Source: an uncultured Bacteroides sp.
Lineage (GTDB): Bacteria > Bacteroidota > Bacteroidia > Bacteroidales > Bacteroidaceae
Direction: 5' to 3'
Length of the DNA stretch: 64,000 bases
NCBI RefSeq assembly: GCF_905207245.1
Contig: NZ_CAJLKP010000021.1
Location: forward strand, 7,674 to 71,673
Part shown: positions 8,295 through 17,784 of the stretch, piece by piece
Numbering within the stretch: the first letter of the stretch is position 1
How the letters are laid out: each line of letters starts with the position of its first letter
Notes under the pieces: model-generated
Seen by the model: only the letters and a program-made list of their open reading frames with translations
Databases searched by the model: none
What the model was told of the DNA's origin: nothing
Program-made: the position numbers and the translations under genes

Positions 8295-8824
8295 GTGTAG
8301 ATCTAAGTCCGGTATATGCTGTGAAGGCTGTGCCGGTGGAGAAAATTGTAGCGAATGATTATAATCCCAACATTGTGGCACCACCAGAGATGAAACTACT
8401 GGAACTTTCCATTTGGGAGGATGGCTTCACGATGCCTTGCGTATGCTATTATGATAATGAAACAGACCGCTATATACTGGTAGACGGTTATCATCGCTAT
8501 AGTGTATTGAGAAGTTCCAAGCGCATCTATCAGCGGGAAAACGGGCTGTTGCCTGTAGTGGTGATCGATAAGGAACTGTCCAACCGCATGGCATCCACCA
8601 TCCGGCATAACCGTGCACGCGGTTCGCATAACATTGAGTTGATGTGCCACATTGTGGCTGAGTTGGATAAAGCGGGAATGTCTGACCAATGGATCATGAA
8701 AAATATTGGCATGGACAAGGACGAACTCCTTCGTCTGAAACAGATTTCCGGTTTGGCGGATTTATTTTCAGATAAGAATTTTAGTATCCCAAATCCGATT
8801 GAAACTCCGGTTCCGGAAGAATAA
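8291..8824 (+). CDS. ibrB: IbrB-like ParB-domain protein
   Basis: This 177-residue protein has a ParB/sulfiredoxin-like domain at residues 12-115: VEKIVANDYNPN, the ILVDGYHRYSVL motif at about 57-68, and TIRHNRARGSHN at about 100-111, the basic segment that in ParB proteins contacts nucleotide. A helical tail includes a putative helix-turn-helix (WIMKNIGMDKDELLRL). It overlaps the IbrA gene by four bases. In E. coli IbrB works with IbrA as an activator. ParB domains can bind CTP, cut DNA or bind DNA; which applies here is unknown. Confidence 0.87.
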   Translation: MSVDLSPVYAVKAVPVEKIVANDYNPNIVAPPEMKLLELSIWEDGFTMPCVCYYDNETDRYILVDGYHRYSVLRSSKRIYQRENGLLPVVVIDKELSNRMASTIRHNRARGSHNIELMCHIVAELDKAGMSDQWIMKNIGMDKDELLRLKQISGLADLFSDKNFSIPNPIETPVPEE

Positions 8825-8900
8825 AAAGTCCATTTGAGGCGTTTTTATTTCTATTATGTTCATTTGTTATCGTTAATAAGTGAAATATCTTGTTACAAAC

Positions 8901-8931
8901 TTGCATAAGTTAACCAAATCTCCTACTTTTG
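8901..8931 (+). promoter_or_regulatory. Promoter of UDP-glucuronate decarboxylase gene
   Basis: TTG at 8901-8903, a 20-base spacer, TACTTTTG at 8924-8931. The leader is about 50 bases. Confidence 0.7.
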
Positions 8932-8987
8932 CCATCATAAACAAATGAACAGGTTTCATAAGTCTTTGGACATTATAAAATACTTAC

Positions 8988-9932
8988 ATGAAAAATATAT
9001 TGGTAAGTGGAGGTGCCGGTTTTATAGGGTCACACCTATGTACGCGGTTGGTTAACGAAGGGCATCATGTGATTTGCCTGGACAATCTATTCACCGGTGC
9101 GGAAGCGAACATAGAACATCTGAAAGGCAACGCTCTTTTTGAGTTTGTAAATCATGATGTGGAGTTTCCTTATCATGCTGAAGCACTTGATGAGATCTAT
9201 AATTTAGCTTGTCCGGCATCACCTATACATTACCAATATGATGCGATCAAAACGATTAAGACTTCTGTCTTGGGAGCTATTAATATGTTGGGATTGGCTA
9301 AGAAAACAAATGCCAAGATTTTGCAGGCCTCGACGAGCGAGATATACGGAGATCCGGTAGTGCATCCCCAGGTAGAAAATTATTGGGGGAATGTAAATCC
9401 AATCGGTCCCCGGTCTTGTTATGATGAAGGGAAGCGTTGTGCAGAAACTTTATTTATGGATTATCATCGGCAAAATAACATTCGAATTAAAATTATTCGT
9501 ATCTTTAACACCTATGGTTCGAGGATGTTGCCGAATGATGGAAGAGTGGTTTCTAATTTTGTTGTTCAGGCATTGAAGAACCGTGATATAACAATCTATG
9601 GAACCGGAGATCAGACCCGCAGCTTTCAGTATATTGATGATTTGATAGAAGGTATGGTGCGGATGATGAATACGGAAGATGATTTTATCGGTCCGGTGAA
9701 CCTTGGAAATCCAAATGAATTTTCCATCCTCGAGTTGGCAGAAAAAGTGATTCAGTTGACAGGTTCTAAGTCGAAGTTGGTGTTCAAGCCACTTCCGCAT
9801 GATGACCCTAAACAACGGCAACCGGATATTACGTTGGCAAAGGAAAAGCTGAACTGGCAGCCAACCATTGAACTGGAAGACGGTTTGCACCGGATAGTTG
9901 AATATTTTAGAGATTATCGTTATATAGATTAG
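8988..9932 (+). CDS. UDP-glucuronate decarboxylase (UDP-xylose synthase), SDR superfamily
   Basis: This 314-residue extended SDR has the NAD-binding GGAGFIGS at residues 8-15, the STSEIYGDP catalytic Ser segment at 115-123, and catalytic Tyr145 and Lys149 in SCYDEGKR. The NLACPASPIHYQ stretch and the GPRSCYDEGKR stretch are typical of UXS enzymes, which convert UDP-glucuronate to UDP-xylose using bound NAD. The length is normal for bacterial UXS. UDP-xylose would feed surface glycan or capsule synthesis. A sensor kinase gene follows after 30 bases, probably in the same transcript. Confidence 0.92.
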   Translation: MKNILVSGGAGFIGSHLCTRLVNEGHHVICLDNLFTGAEANIEHLKGNALFEFVNHDVEFPYHAEALDEIYNLACPASPIHYQYDAIKTIKTSVLGAINMLGLAKKTNAKILQASTSEIYGDPVVHPQVENYWGNVNPIGPRSCYDEGKRCAETLFMDYHRQNNIRIKIIRIFNTYGSRMLPNDGRVVSNFVVQALKNRDITIYGTGDQTRSFQYIDDLIEGMVRMMNTEDDFIGPVNLGNPNEFSILELAEKVIQLTGSKSKLVFKPLPHDDPKQRQPDITLAKEKLNWQPTIELEDGLHRIVEYFRDYRYID

Positions 9933-9962
9933 TAGATAAACGGGAAAACAATATAGTATAAG

Positions 9963-11090
9963 ATGAATATGGAAATAAATCCTTCTGAGTACAAAATTCT
10001 CATCGTTGACGATGTGATGTCCAACGTATTATTGTTGAAGGTACTCTTGACAAACGAAAAATTTGCAATCGCTACGGCAAGTAACGGTCGGCAAGCATTG
10101 GAGCAGGTAGATAAGGAGAACCCGGATTTGGTGTTGCTGGACGTGATGATGCCGGATATGAGTGGTTTTGAGGTGGCACAGCATTTGAAAGCTAACCCCA
10201 AAACGGCGGAAATTCCTATTATCTTTCTGACTGCACTGAACAGTACGACGGATATTGTAAAAGGTTTCCAGGTGGGAGCAAATGACTTTATCTCCAAACC
10301 TTTCAATAAAGAAGAACTGATTATCCGTGTTACCCACCAGATTTCCTTGGTGGCTGCCAAGCGTATCATTCTGAACAAGACCGAAGAATTGCAACGTACC
10401 ATTGCCGGACGTGACAAACTCTATTCGGTGATTGCTCATGATTTGCGTTCGCCTATGGGCTCCATCAAGATGGTGCTGAACATGTTGATACTGAATCTGC
10501 CGTCCGAAAAGATTGGTGCTGAGATGTATGAACTGTTGACGATGGCCAACCAGACGACAGAAGATGTATTCTCTCTGCTGGACAATCTGCTGAAGTGGAC
10601 AAAGAGCCAGATTGGCAAGTTGAATGTGGTATATCAGGATATCGATGTGGTGGAAGTGGTAGATGGCGTAATTGACATCTTCAACATGGTAGCCGGTCTG
10701 AAAAAGATTACGATTCGCGAAGTAAAGCCTGAAAAACTGGCTGTCTATGCGGATATTGATATGTTGAAGACGGTGGTACGTAATTTGATAAGCAATGCCA
10801 TTAAGTTCAGTAACGAAGGTTCTGAAGTGCTGGTGAAACTGGAAGAAAAGGAAGGTATGGCAGTAGTCAGTGTGCAAGACCATGGTTGTGGTATTGACGA
10901 AGAAGGACAGAAGAAGTTATTGCATACGGATACCCACTTTAGTACATTCGGTACGAACAATGAGGAAGGATCCGGCTTGGGATTGCTCTTATGTCAGGAC
11001 TTCGTAGTGAAGAATGGTGGTACACTGTGGTTTAATTCTAAGAAAGGTGAAGGTTCTGTATTCAGCTTCTCAGTCCCGTTGAAAAAGTAA
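9963..11090 (+). CDS. REC-histidine kinase protein (response regulator at the N-terminus)
   Basis: This 375-residue cytosolic protein has a receiver domain at residues 10-125 with the acidic pair Asp16-Asp17, phosphoacceptor Asp60 in LLDVMMPD and Lys112. A HisKA domain follows with His159 in VIAHDLRSP, then an HATPase with N box Asn278, DHGCGI at 307-312 and GSGLGL at 336-341. There are no membrane segments. The order, receiver before kinase, means it probably takes phosphate from or senses another kinase and passes the signal on. Targets are unknown. It starts 30 bases after the UDP-xylose synthase gene. Confidence 0.93.
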   Translation: MNMEINPSEYKILIVDDVMSNVLLLKVLLTNEKFAIATASNGRQALEQVDKENPDLVLLDVMMPDMSGFEVAQHLKANPKTAEIPIIFLTALNSTTDIVKGFQVGANDFISKPFNKEELIIRVTHQISLVAAKRIILNKTEELQRTIAGRDKLYSVIAHDLRSPMGSIKMVLNMLILNLPSEKIGAEMYELLTMANQTTEDVFSLLDNLLKWTKSQIGKLNVVYQDIDVVEVVDGVIDIFNMVAGLKKITIREVKPEKLAVYADIDMLKTVVRNLISNAIKFSNEGSEVLVKLEEKEGMAVVSVQDHGCGIDEEGQKKLLHTDTHFSTFGTNNEEGSGLGLLLCQDFVVKNGGTLWFNSKKGEGSVFSFSVPLKK

Positions 11091-11151
11091 TTGTATTCAA
11101 TAAAAACAGACCGTCTGTTGAGGTGAAATAGATGGTCTGTTCGAGTCATAT

Positions 11152-11190
11152 AGACCGTCTGTTTACTCCAAACAGACGGTCTGTTTTTTT
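11152..11190 (+). terminator. Terminator after the REC-kinase gene
   Basis: A perfect 13-base stem AGACCGTCTGTTT / AAACAGACGGTCT with a 5-base loop is followed by GTTTTTTT. Partial extra copies of the AGACCGTCTGTT unit at 11108-11119 and 11131-11141 give alternative pairings. Confidence 0.9.
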
Positions 11191-14089
11191 ATCGCTTACA
11201 CAAGTCTTTGAAATCACAAAACTCGCACTTCTTGCTATCATCAGTTTGGGTGAAAGGTTCCTCCGGGTTGTATATTTCTTGCAGAAGATTTTTCAGACGT
11301 TCGCGGAACTCGTCTTCGTAGAAAGCAAAGTTGTTGACCGGTATCTTTGCTTGACGTGGTTCTCCCATTTCGATAACGGGAGAGTATGTCTCTGATGCTG
11401 CACGGTGAATATAGAGTAGGGAAGGGGCAACCTTCAGTGGCTGCCGATTACACATGATGGATGCATACAGAAAAGTCTGGAAAATGTAATTCGGGCGTCC
11501 TTCGGCAGGAGTGAACAATTGTTCAATGTTTTCGGGTGTTTTCGGAGTACCACCGGTTTTGTAATCTACGATGCGTAGAGTATCTCCTTTGCTGTCCATG
11601 CGGTCGATGGTGCCGCCGATGTTCAGTGTCAGCTTTCCTTGCAGGGTTTCTATTTCCATGATTTCGTTTACCGGTTCTTCCATACCTTCCATGAAGAAGG
11701 GAGCGTATTGCAAATCGTTGCGTAACAACTGGCGGAGATAGGATGCAATGACTTTGGCGTTGATAAGCTGCGTACCGTTATATTCCGGCCTTTCAGTGGG
11801 AGCAATGTGGAAGAACTCTTCTTTGAAAGCAGTATCCACATAATTTTGCAGTTTGACATCGTTGCGCAATAGCTGTTCCAGATCTTCTTTGCGTATTTCT
11901 TTTCCGTTAGCGATCAGGTCCTTATATACCAATTCGGCCGAACGGTGAAAGATGGTGCCGAACAGGGCGGAGTCTATTTCTGCACTTACTTCATCAGGAG
12001 CTTTCAGACCGGCCACATAGCGATAATAGAATTTCAACCGGCAGTCGAGATAGGCATTGAGAGCCGAAGGAGAGAATAGAGCTTTCGGATGGCGGGTGAC
12101 GTCATATCTGTTATACATCCTGGTAATTATCTCCGGTGTTTTTTCAATGCAGATTTCTCTATCGCTTTGGGGAGATTGTCCGGCCTCAAGGTATTCGCGC
12201 GAAATATCGTGTGGCGATTCGACAAGGAATTGCAACATGAAACGGGACATCTCTCCACGGTTCAGTCCATTTGAAGAAGTGTTATATAATAAGGTGATGT
12301 TTTCAGCACGCTGTACCAGTCGGTAGAAGTAGTATGCATAGACAGCATTCTTATGTTCGATGGTGGTCATGCCGAAAGCCTTCCGTAGGTTGTAGGGGAT
12401 GAAGGAAGATTCACCGCCTCCTTTGGGCAATTGGCCTTCGTTAAGGGAAAGCATGATGAGATTGCGGAAATCAAGGTTACGCGTTTCCAGTACTCCCATA
12501 ACCTGCATGCCGATGGCTGGTTCACCGTGGAAAGGTATATTCGAGGTGGCGAGTAATCGGCAGAGCAGACGTTTCAACGTATCTACCTGCAATGTTAATT
12601 CTCCGTTATTGATAAGGCTGAGCAAACGGTTGATGAGCGTATAGCTTTTAAATAAGGATTCCCGGTAAAGCTGGTTAAAGATATCATCTGTTTTTGTTTC
12701 TGCCTCCTGGCGATAGAGGACGGAAACTTCGCGCAGCATATCCGTGAGGTACTGGCAAAGAGCTGAGATGCCCCTTTGTGGAGTAAAAACCTGTTCAAGG
12801 AAATCATCTTGTTTCAGTTCGGAAGGCAGGGGATAGAAACGGTTGTCTTTCGTCAATTGCTTTTCCAGATTTTCGGCGGATTCGGATAGTTGCCGGGTAT
12901 ATGGATGCTTCAGTATGGTTTGTACGGCTTCGTATAGATAGCGTCCGGTATCTGTCCGGTATCCGTTGGTCTGTAATTCTATCAATGCAGTGATGAAACT
13001 ATATACAGGCGTCTGTGCCAACGGAAATCCCATAGTGATATTTACATTCTTTACTTCCGGTGGGATGGAATGCAGCACGGGCAATAAGAGTGCTTCATTA
13101 CAAAGTACTATGGCATTTTCTTTTTCTTTAAGTGTCAACTCGTTCTCTTGTTTCCTTGTCTCCTTGACCCATTCCGGCAGATAACGCGCCTGTGCATTTT
13201 CTGTAGGGGCAGAGATAAAACGTACTTTCTTGGGATTCCTCAATACATCGAATGCTGTTTCGGGAAGTTCATTGGGAAAGGTCTTCATGTTGCGGAGGAT
13301 AAACTCTCCCGCTTCGTGGGTATAGAGTGGGGTCTTCTCGCGGGGCAACCGGGTATAGAATATGTCATAATCCCAGTAGAACAATGCTTTCCCTGCATCG
13401 TGCAAACGTTCGAAGAATTTGGTTTCCACCTTATTCAGCACATTGAAGCCGACAAATACATAATGATCATATTTCAGCTTGTCCGGTTGCAGTTCTTCCA
13501 TCACCTGGCGATACATCATACCTTCGTAAGCAATGCCAAGTTCTGTAAGATTGTTGTGGTAATGGTGATAAATGTCGCCGAGCTTGTCCCATAGGGAAAT
13601 GAACTTCTCTTTGAGTTGTGTCCTCTTTTCGATGGAGAAATTCTGAAAGAACTGGCGGATGGCTTCCTCCTGTTCGGGGTCGAGAAAGTCATAATCATCC
13701 ATTATATTTTTCAGGTCTTGCAGGTTGGAGAAAAGTCGGTCGGCATCCACGAGATTCTTATCTACATCATCAAAATCGCTGATGAGCAGTTCTCCCCAGA
13801 AATAAAAATCGTCCAGCGTTTCTTCACTGTGTGTTTCCTCACGGAATACTTTGTAGAGTTCGCATACCAGGCGGATAGGGTCACCCAGCTTCCAAGGCGA
13901 AAGTTGCCGGAACAATTCGCTGATGCTCACGTATGCAGGCGACCATAAAGGGCGGTCGCTCTGTGCGGCCAGATATTCATTGAAGAACAGGCTGGCACGC
14001 TTGTTGGGGAAGACGATTGCAACTCGTGACAAGTCGTTTCCTATTTTTCTGTGTAGGTCTTGGGCAACTAATTGAAGAAAGGTTTGCAT
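11189..14089 (-). CDS. AddB-like PD-(D/E)XK nuclease with iron-sulfur cluster motif
   Basis: The protein has 966 residues. The N-terminal half has the degenerate helicase features of AddB (VAIVFPNKRASLF near residue 23). The C-terminal nuclease shows GGTIDRMD and then IVDYKTGG, with Asp842 and Lys844 as catalytic residues. Four cysteines fit an AddB-type [4Fe-4S] site: Cys683 before the nuclease core and Cys955, Cys958 and Cys964 at the end. With the AddA-like protein encoded 44 bases upstream it should form a RecBCD/AddAB-type enzyme that resects double-strand breaks before RecA loading. Confidence 0.88.
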   Translation of the reverse strand: MQTFLQLVAQDLHRKIGNDLSRVAIVFPNKRASLFFNEYLAAQSDRPLWSPAYVSISELFRQLSPWKLGDPIRLVCELYKVFREETHSEETLDDFYFWGELLISDFDDVDKNLVDADRLFSNLQDLKNIMDDYDFLDPEQEEAIRQFFQNFSIEKRTQLKEKFISLWDKLGDIYHHYHNNLTELGIAYEGMMYRQVMEELQPDKLKYDHYVFVGFNVLNKVETKFFERLHDAGKALFYWDYDIFYTRLPREKTPLYTHEAGEFILRNMKTFPNELPETAFDVLRNPKKVRFISAPTENAQARYLPEWVKETRKQENELTLKEKENAIVLCNEALLLPVLHSIPPEVKNVNITMGFPLAQTPVYSFITALIELQTNGYRTDTGRYLYEAVQTILKHPYTRQLSESAENLEKQLTKDNRFYPLPSELKQDDFLEQVFTPQRGISALCQYLTDMLREVSVLYRQEAETKTDDIFNQLYRESLFKSYTLINRLLSLINNGELTLQVDTLKRLLCRLLATSNIPFHGEPAIGMQVMGVLETRNLDFRNLIMLSLNEGQLPKGGGESSFIPYNLRKAFGMTTIEHKNAVYAYYFYRLVQRAENITLLYNTSSNGLNRGEMSRFMLQFLVESPHDISREYLEAGQSPQSDREICIEKTPEIITRMYNRYDVTRHPKALFSPSALNAYLDCRLKFYYRYVAGLKAPDEVSAEIDSALFGTIFHRSAELVYKDLIANGKEIRKEDLEQLLRNDVKLQNYVDTAFKEEFFHIAPTERPEYNGTQLINAKVIASYLRQLLRNDLQYAPFFMEGMEEPVNEIMEIETLQGKLTLNIGGTIDRMDSKGDTLRIVDYKTGGTPKTPENIEQLFTPAEGRPNYIFQTFLYASIMCNRQPLKVAPSLLYIHRAASETYSPVIEMGEPRQAKIPVNNFAFYEDEFRERLKNLLQEIYNPEEPFTQTDDSKKCEFCDFKDLCKR

Positions 14090-14133
14090 CTTGATTTTTG
14101 GCTTTTGATAATTATTCTAATCCTGTTCTGAGG

Positions 14134-17100
14134 TTATACATTTTCTATTAAGTCTTCTTCCACATACCACAAGTATCCTTTGATATTCTCCCTCGGGTAC
14201 CCCATGCGGACAAGCAATTGCATATATCCTTTTACTTGCTTGTTATACTTTTTATTCTGCTTTCCGAATTTGAAGTCTACAATGACTATTTCGTCACCGC
14301 GCATCATCACGCGGTCAGGGCGGCGTGTATGTAGTTCTCCGTTCTCTTGCCAGATGATGTCACATTCGTTGAATAACTCCCAGTTTCCCGAATACCAGTC
14401 CTGTACTTGGGGGAGGGAGAAGGCACGGTTAGTCAGTTCCCGTATTTCTTCTTCTGTTTCCGTTTTACCAATGATTCCTTCGAATATGAGTTGTGTAATG
14501 GCATTGTCAATATCTTCTTCCGTTTCGATGGCAGAGAAAAGCGTATGTAACAATCGTCCCCGGTTTATGAAACGGTTGTCGGACTCTTCTTCATCCACTC
14601 CCTGAATGAAATCGGCAGAACGGTTCGATTGCCGGAACTCAATATCGTGCCTCATGCTTTCCATGTGCACGGGGAGTTTATCCGGTTTTTGAGCGAGGCG
14701 GTTGAGGGAAGAGTTATGTGTGGAGGACTCCGCTACAGATGGACAGAGTTCTCCGCTTTCATAAGGTTCTTCTTCGTCCCAGCCTTCTTTGCCTTCCTTG
14801 ATAGCCACTTGTGGCAATGCATTGGTGAGTAGCTCGGACATGGTTCCTTTCTGGGCTTTTTTACTCCAGAGAATCAGATTCTTCCCAGCACGGGTAAATG
14901 CTACATAAAGCAGGTTCAGGTTATCCACCCACAATTGAAGGCGTTCGTGCAGATAATCCTGTTGATACACGGATTCGGCCATAGTAGATGAGTAATTCAC
15001 TGGGACGATGTCGAGTGAACTGAATGGCCTCTCGGTGGGAGAACACCAGATCAACTGATTATTGGTTTCATTCTCCAATTTCCAATCACAGAAGGGAATG
15101 AGTACGGTGTGAAACTCTAAGCCTTTGGATTTATGTATAGAAAGAATACGGATGCCATCCATTTCACCACTGGGAATGGTTTTGTTGCACAACGTCTCGT
15201 CCCAGAAACGGATGAAGGTATCTAAATCTGAGGAATTATTTTGCAGATATTCTGTTACGGCATCAAAGAAAGAGAACAGGTAAGCATCCTGTTTTTCAAT
15301 CCGGTTCATTCCGAACAGACTGAAAAGTTCTTCCAGTAATTCGTATAGCGGCATTAACCGGAGAGTTTCCATGCCGGAAACAAACTTCTCCGGGAGTGCG
15401 TCCTGTGGTTTGGCAGTAAGCAAATCGTCCCAATCGGGATTTGCACTTCCGTTTTCTTCTTTATTGATTTGTAGCTTGTAATTAGTGATTAGTGAAGCCT
15501 GTGCCACTTTATTTTCCGGATTTGAAAGATAGCGCAAGGCATCTATCAGCATGCAGAGTGCTTGAGAGGCATCTAGACGAAATGCTTCGTCGGAAACGAT
15601 AGGCAAATGCATGGTCTTGTCGAAATAGTCGGCAATAGGAGGGATATTCTTGTTTTTACGTACCAGAATGGTGATGTCAGTCAACTTCACACCGGCTTCC
15701 AATAATCGTTTTACTTCCTCTCCCAATGTTATAAGCGTCAGTTCCACATAGTCATGCTCTTCATCCGGTTCCAGAAAATCTACTTTGACATAACCTTTGG
15801 CTTCTGTACGCGGCGATTCTTGTGCAACATCTGCATAAGCTCGTTGTAATGGCTGACAATCTTCCTGTAAGTCTTTCAGGTGAAGCATATTCAAATATTC
15901 TACCGCAGCAGCAAACAGGAAGTTGTTGAACTGGATGATATTGGTTTCACTCCGGCGGTTTGTTTTTAATGTTTCCACACGCACGGGGAAATTGTTAAGT
16001 TGAGAGCTGGCAGAGTCTCCCAAAACGTTTAATATTCTCCAGTCTCCGTTGCGCCAACGATAGATTGATTGCTTTACATCACCTACAATCAAACTGTCGG
16101 CTCCCTGTGAAAGACCTTCCAGCAACAGGATTTTGAAATTATCCCATTGCATCCGGCTGGTGTCCTGAAATTCATCAATCATCACATTTTGGATGTTAGC
16201 TCCGATTTTTTCGAATACAAATGAGGAATCTCCGTCCCGCACCAGGTTATGGAGCAGGGCGTTGGTGTCTGACAACAGGAAACGATTGTGCTCCCGGTTT
16301 AATTCGCGCACTTCCTCGTCGATGTGTGCAAGCAATTGCAATTTGTTCAGGTGTTGCAGTGACAACCGGCAACTGTTTACTTGTTTATTGTTCCTTGGTC
16401 TGAATGTTTCCGCATCCTGCAGCAAGGGGAGTAAACTCGTTTCGGCCAGATGAATGATGTCGTTTTTACGCGTTGAAGTCTTGGTTGCCCAGTTCTTTGC
16501 GTCGTCCAGACTATTTTTTAATGTGGCATTCAGCACATCTTTGTCTGATAATCGTCCGTCCCTCAACTTGCGGAAATAGCTGCCTATTCCTCGTGCTCCG
16601 CCTTTCAGGTCTTCTGCGGTGAGCGCGTGGGCTTCCAATTCTCCTATGAACTGGTCGTAGAAACCTTTCATTTGCTCCAAGGCTTCTGTTTCCATTTCCC
16701 GCAACAGGCTGCGGTATAGTTTGATGGTATCCGGGTGTTTCAGTTGTTGCCGCAGTCCTTCGCCGCGTTCTATGTATCCTTCGTCGAAAATATTCCATCC
16801 GAACCGTTTGATTTCATTAGAGACATTCCAACGTTTGTCATCAGCAATACGTTCGTTGATGTAGTCCAATAGCCATGCCAGGACGGGAGACGAGGGTGTT
16901 AGCTTCTCAATGAGACTGTCTACGGCGTCGCTCAACACTTCGGCATTGTTCAGTTCTATGTTTAGGTTGGGACTTAAATCCAGTTCCCGCGCCAGGTTGC
17001 GCATAACTGACTGGAAGAAGGAGTCGATGGTTTCTACACGAAAACGGCTATAGTCATGAAGCATGTATTGCAATGCCGTTCCTGCCGCCCGGCGGATGTC

Positions 17101-17358
17101 GGGGACGGGCAAGTTCTTCCGTTGTAAGTCTTCGCGGATACGGTTCAGATAGGGTTCGGATGCCGGGTCATTTACCCAGATGCCGTAAAGTTGCTGTAAG
17201 ATACGCTCCTTCATCTCTGCCGTAGCCTTATTGGTAAAGGTTACAGCAAGGATTTGCCGGTAGGCTCTTGGGTTCAGAATCAGGTGTTTAATATACTCTA
17301 CGGCGAGGGTGAACGTCTTTCCGGAGCCGGCTGAGGCTTTATATACTAATAATTCCAT
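14134..17358 (-). CDS. AddA-like UvrD-family helicase-nuclease
   Basis: This 1074-residue superfamily 1A helicase has the Walker A loop ASAGSGKTF at residues 8-16, Walker B in VMIDEFQDTSR, a GDVKQSIYRWRNGD motif III region, HKSKGLEF and VAFTRAGKNL (motifs V-VI), and a C-terminal PD-(D/E)XK nuclease with Asp1027 and Lys1029 in IVDFKFGK. It pairs with the AddB-like gene downstream (44-base gap) as a recombinational repair helicase-nuclease. The ATG chosen lies nine bases before the start of conserved sequence, as usual for AddA and UvrD. Confidence 0.9.
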   Translation of the reverse strand: MELLVYKASAGSGKTFTLAVEYIKHLILNPRAYRQILAVTFTNKATAEMKERILQQLYGIWVNDPASEPYLNRIREDLQRKNLPVPDIRRAAGTALQYMLHDYSRFRVETIDSFFQSVMRNLARELDLSPNLNIELNNAEVLSDAVDSLIEKLTPSSPVLAWLLDYINERIADDKRWNVSNEIKRFGWNIFDEGYIERGEGLRQQLKHPDTIKLYRSLLREMETEALEQMKGFYDQFIGELEAHALTAEDLKGGARGIGSYFRKLRDGRLSDKDVLNATLKNSLDDAKNWATKTSTRKNDIIHLAETSLLPLLQDAETFRPRNNKQVNSCRLSLQHLNKLQLLAHIDEEVRELNREHNRFLLSDTNALLHNLVRDGDSSFVFEKIGANIQNVMIDEFQDTSRMQWDNFKILLLEGLSQGADSLIVGDVKQSIYRWRNGDWRILNVLGDSASSQLNNFPVRVETLKTNRRSETNIIQFNNFLFAAAVEYLNMLHLKDLQEDCQPLQRAYADVAQESPRTEAKGYVKVDFLEPDEEHDYVELTLITLGEEVKRLLEAGVKLTDITILVRKNKNIPPIADYFDKTMHLPIVSDEAFRLDASQALCMLIDALRYLSNPENKVAQASLITNYKLQINKEENGSANPDWDDLLTAKPQDALPEKFVSGMETLRLMPLYELLEELFSLFGMNRIEKQDAYLFSFFDAVTEYLQNNSSDLDTFIRFWDETLCNKTIPSGEMDGIRILSIHKSKGLEFHTVLIPFCDWKLENETNNQLIWCSPTERPFSSLDIVPVNYSSTMAESVYQQDYLHERLQLWVDNLNLLYVAFTRAGKNLILWSKKAQKGTMSELLTNALPQVAIKEGKEGWDEEEPYESGELCPSVAESSTHNSSLNRLAQKPDKLPVHMESMRHDIEFRQSNRSADFIQGVDEEESDNRFINRGRLLHTLFSAIETEEDIDNAITQLIFEGIIGKTETEEEIRELTNRAFSLPQVQDWYSGNWELFNECDIIWQENGELHTRRPDRVMMRGDEIVIVDFKFGKQNKKYNKQVKGYMQLLVRMGYPRENIKGYLWYVEEDLIENV

Positions 17359-17598
17359 GTTGATTTGCTGGATTGAACTTTGCTACAAACATACGCAAAA
17401 AACATGAAATAATGAGTGTTTCTGTTGATGGAATTAATTTGTTTCTGTACGGTTTTGAACCAGTTGATTATGTTAGTGGATATTGATATCTGGTGACAGA
17501 AGATAGCAAAGTGGGCTATATTCAACAAAACTGGCCGAAGTATTCATATCTGCTGCTTTGATATAGTGCTTGGGTAGCTTTAGCAGAGGTATGGGTAT

Positions 17599-17660
17599 AA
17601 AAAAAGGAGTACCGCTGTACTCCAACCTTTGTTAACCTTAAATCTAATACTATGAAAAAC
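17599..17660 (-). ncRNA. Probable small RNA gene between uvrB and addA
   Basis: On the minus strand a complete promoter (17667-17697) is followed about 60 bases later by a 7-base GC-rich hairpin (17606-17623) and seven Ts. The predicted transcript of about 60 bases has no useful open reading frame. It lies after a separate terminator-like hairpin behind uvrB (17707-17751), so it is not simply a uvrB tail. Bacteroides genomes are reported to have families of paralogous small RNAs with this layout. Membership in such a family is my guess and needs a covariance or genome search. Confidence 0.65.
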
Positions 17661-17666
17661 ACATTG

Positions 17667-17697
17667 CAAAGATACGGACTATTGGGAAATTAGCAAA
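17667..17697 (-). promoter_or_regulatory. Promoter of the small RNA
   Basis: The minus strand reads TTTG (17694-17697), a 19-base spacer, then TATCTTTG (17667-17674). This is the best match to the Bacteroidetes promoter in the window. Confidence 0.75.
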
Positions 17698-17706
17698 TTA
17701 TCCAAA

Positions 17707-17751
17707 GAAAAAAGTATGTTTTATAACACTTATTAGCGAAAATAGCATACT
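17707..17751 (-). terminator. Terminator-like hairpin after uvrB
   Basis: On the minus strand AGTATG and CATACT enclose a loop of about 27 bases and are followed by six Ts. The stem is short, so this is moderate evidence. Confidence 0.45.
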
Positions 17752-17784
17752 CTTCTATTTATTTTAAGAAAAAGTGTTTTATGC

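Noticed and set aside
3887..8824. Genomic island inserted at tRNA-Asp
   Set aside because: I looked for a repeat of the tRNA 3' end downstream and for an integrase and found neither, so AT-rich accessory genes alone do not prove an island.
11101..11141. Separate operator sites AGACCGTCTGTT upstream of the terminator
   Set aside because: They are partial copies of the terminator stem itself, lie downstream of a gene end, and have no nearby promoter to control.
17652..17693. A 13-codon frame MKNTLQRYGLLGN on the plus strand
   Set aside because: It lies opposite the small-RNA promoter and 5' region; there is no ribosome site and the minus-strand signals explain the sequence better.
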